From Wenzhouxiangella sp. (lineage in GTDB: Bacteria > Pseudomonadota > Gammaproteobacteria > Xanthomonadales > Wenzhouxiangellaceae): 7,440 nt of DNA. The translations under genes and the position numbers were made by a program. Shown one piece after another: positions 5,629 to 7,440 of this stretch (its first letter is position 1; every line of letters starts with the position of its first letter). The stretch spans positions 1-7,440 of the forward strand of contig SKQI01000044.1 of assembly GCA_007119095.1 (NCBI GenBank). Reading direction: 5' to 3'. The notes under the pieces were generated by a model. That model ran no database searches, was not told the origin of the DNA, and saw only the letters and a program-made list of their open reading frames with translations.

Positions 5629-7434
5629 ATGAGCACCGATTTGATCGTGGTTCTGCTCGTGCTGGCGGTGATGCTGGCCTTGTTCGTCAGCAACCGGCTG
5701 CGACTCGACCTGGTTGCCCTGATGGGCCTGATGGCCCTGGTGTTGACCGGTGTTCTTCCTGTCAACGATGCGCTGGGCGGTTTCAGCGATCCCGTGGTTT
5801 TGATGATCGCCGGTCTTTTTGTCGTCGGCGCCGGGCTGTTTCGAACCGGCGTGGCCGATGCCGTCGGTCGCAAGGTAGAGCTCCTGGCCGGGGAGGGTGT
5901 TCACCGCCTGACCCTCGTGATCATGCTGGTGACCGCGTTGCTCTCGGCTTTCCTGAGCTCGACCGGGACTGTGGCTGTGATGCTGCCGGTTGTCCTGGCG
6001 ATCGCCCGTAGACGTCGCATCAGTCCTTCGCGGCTCCTCATGCCGCTGGCATTCGCCGCCTTGCTTGGCGGCATGCTGACACTGATCGGAACGCCACCCA
6101 ACTTGATTGTCAGTGGCCAACTCGAGCAAGCCGGACTTGAGTCTTTCGGCTTTTTTTCTTTCACGCTGCCCGGCCTGGTGATGCTGACCCTTGGGGTTGG
6201 CTGCATGATGCTGCTTGCTCCAAGACTGGTGCCGGAAAGACGCGGTCATGAAGCGCTGTCCGACACACTTGGTTGGCGCGAGTTGTTTTCTCAATATGGC
6301 TTGAACGAGCGGATATCACGCCTTGAGGTGCCCGTTGACTCCACCCTGGCGGATGCCGATATCACCAGTAGCGAACTGCGGTCGAATCACGGGCTGACTG
6401 TCATGGCTATCGTGCGGCAAACAGACCGTGGCAGATTCGCGCACCGGGCGGAACCGGACAGCATCATCCACGGTGGTGATCAGGTGTACGTCATCGCCAA
6501 GGAAGCCGACCTGCAGGCCACGGCCAGGAAATTCGGTCTGAAACGCTTGTCAGGACGGGTGGAATTACCCCAGCCGATCAGTGTTGTGGATGCGCTGGTT
6601 CCGCCGCGATCCGAGTTCATCGGGCACAGTTTGCGTGAGCTGCGGTTGCGCAGTGGGCTTGGCGTTACCATTCTGGCCCAGAAGGTTGGCGGTCAGCCCG
6701 GGGAGCCAGTCGACCTGGATCGCAAGCTGCAACCCGGCGATGCGCTGTTGCTGACAGCCAGCAGCAAGGCCATGCAGCGTCTGTCGAAAAACAGCCGTCG
6801 GCTGGTGCTGCTGGCCGACACCGACAAGGAGCACGATCTGGATTGGCGCAAGGCGCCGATGGCGCTTGCAATCATGCTTGGAATGATGCTGGCAATGACG
6901 TTTTCCTGGGTGGCCAACGTCACTGCCGTCATGCTCGCGGCCGTCGCCCTGGTGTTGACCCGTTGCCTGACGATGGACCAGGCCTATCGATCAATCAACT
7001 TCGAAAGCGTCATCCTGATTGCTGCCATCCTGCCCATGGCCACTGCCCTGGATAACAGCGGTGGCCTGGAGTTGGCCTCGCAGGCATTGTTGAACATCAC
7101 CGGGCAGGCTGGCCCCCTGCTGCTGCTTGCGCTCTTGTTCGTGTTTACCGCGGGCTTGAGCCAGATTGTCTCCAACACCGCCACCACGGTTCTGGTTGCA
7201 CCGATTGCCATTCAGGCGGCATTGGGCCTGGACATCAATCCGCAGGCGGCGCTGATTACCGTGGCAATTGCGGCCTCCAGTGCATTTGCCACGCCGGTGG
7301 CTTCACCGGTCAATACCCTGGTCTTAAGCGCAGGCGGTTACCGGTTTACCGACTTTGCGCGCGTCGGCATCCCGTTGCAATTGGTGCTTCTGGCCGCGAC
7401 TCTCATCATCGTTCCATTGTTTTTCCCGCTATGA
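5629..7434 (+). CDS. SLC13-family permease with two TrkA-C (RCK_C) domains
   Basis: A 601-residue inner-membrane protein of the divalent anion:sodium symporter (SLC13/DASS) superfamily. Members move sulfate, dicarboxylates or related anions; the substrate cannot be read from this sequence. Membrane helices fill residues 1-205 and about 410-601. The soluble middle (about 225-390) holds two TrkA-C-type domains in tandem, a common arrangement in bacterial permeases of about 600 residues, where they are thought to bind a small-molecule regulator. The second half has the SNT motif at 515-517 (SNTATT), while the first-half equivalent reads SST at 110-112 (SSTGT), followed by GTPPN at 154-158. The two helix-hairpin motifs bind sodium and substrate in characterised relatives. 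AGGGA at 5612-5616 is a modest, distant Shine-Dalgarno for ATG 5629. It lies 57 bases after the receiver gene and may share its transcript. Confidence 0.9.
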   Translation: MSTDLIVVLLVLAVMLALFVSNRLRLDLVALMGLMALVLTGVLPVNDALGGFSDPVVLMIAGLFVVGAGLFRTGVADAVGRKVELLAGEGVHRLTLVIMLVTALLSAFLSSTGTVAVMLPVVLAIARRRRISPSRLLMPLAFAALLGGMLTLIGTPPNLIVSGQLEQAGLESFGFFSFTLPGLVMLTLGVGCMMLLAPRLVPERRGHEALSDTLGWRELFSQYGLNERISRLEVPVDSTLADADITSSELRSNHGLTVMAIVRQTDRGRFAHRAEPDSIIHGGDQVYVIAKEADLQATARKFGLKRLSGRVELPQPISVVDALVPPRSEFIGHSLRELRLRSGLGVTILAQKVGGQPGEPVDLDRKLQPGDALLLTASSKAMQRLSKNSRRLVLLADTDKEHDLDWRKAPMALAIMLGMMLAMTFSWVANVTAVMLAAVALVLTRCLTMDQAYRSINFESVILIAAILPMATALDNSGGLELASQALLNITGQAGPLLLLALLFVFTAGLSQIVSNTATTVLVAPIAIQAALGLDINPQAALITVAIAASSAFATPVASPVNTLVLSAGGYRFTDFARVGIPLQLVLLAATLIIVPLFFPL

Positions 7435-7440
7435 GCCGCA
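7431..7440 (+). CDS. Possible start of the next gene (partial)
   Basis: ATG at 7431-7433 overlaps the permease stop codon TGA (7432-7434) in the ATGA arrangement typical of translationally coupled operon genes, and would read Met-Ser-Arg. Only three codons are visible, so no identity can be given and the gene itself is not proven. Confidence 0.35.

Noticed and set aside
5209..6294. 361-codon open frame on the minus strand
   Set aside because: It lies opposite the receiver and permease genes, both of which have clear family motifs. Its product is very rich in Gln, His, Arg and Gly with no recognisable domain, typical of the antisense of a GC-rich membrane-protein gene.

Overview
The window looks like chromosomal DNA from a gammaproteobacterium. 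The coding regions are fairly GC-rich, and the gene content (a DUF3391/HD-GYP phosphodiesterase, an FHA-EAL protein, an exported M13 metallopeptidase, an SLC13/TrkA-C permease) resembles Xanthomonadales/Chromatiales-type genomes. That placement is inferred from gene content and style, not from any marker gene. I see no rRNA, tRNA, insertion sequence, CRISPR array or phage gene.

Layout: (1) 1-138, + strand, the 3' end of a gene whose tail resembles a short-chain dehydrogenase/reductase. (2) 248-1351, +, a fusion of an N-terminal FHA domain (phosphothreonine binding) with a C-terminal EAL domain (cyclic-di-GMP phosphodiesterase) whose catalytic residues appear complete. (3) 1361-1413, two GC-rich hairpins between convergent genes. 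(4) 1423-3456, - strand, a signal-peptide-bearing M13 (neprilysin/PepO-type) zinc metallopeptidase. (5) 3457-3670, an AT-rich divergent intergenic region with an intrinsic-terminator-like hairpin facing each flanking gene and a small open frame that overlaps the next start codon. (6) 3671-4906, +, a DUF3391 + HD-GYP cyclic-di-GMP phosphodiesterase. (7) 5005-5571, +, a stand-alone response-regulator receiver protein. (8) 5629-7434, +, an SLC13-type permease carrying two TrkA-C/RCK_C domains between its membrane halves, probably followed at 7431 by a gene overlapping its stop codon (ATGA).

Functionally, two unrelated classes of cyclic-di-GMP phosphodiesterase (EAL and HD-GYP) lie within 2.5 kb of each other. 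One carries a phosphopeptide-reading FHA domain, and the other is followed by a free-standing receiver. This suggests a locus that lowers cyclic-di-GMP in response to phosphorylation signals, but no kinase, cyclase or effector is visible here. The peptidase and permease may be unrelated neighbours. The individual families are all known. The parts that deserve a second look are the FHA-EAL fusion, the structured divergent region at 3457-3670, and a 13-base sequence shared in opposite orientation by the upstream regions of the FHA-EAL and receiver genes.
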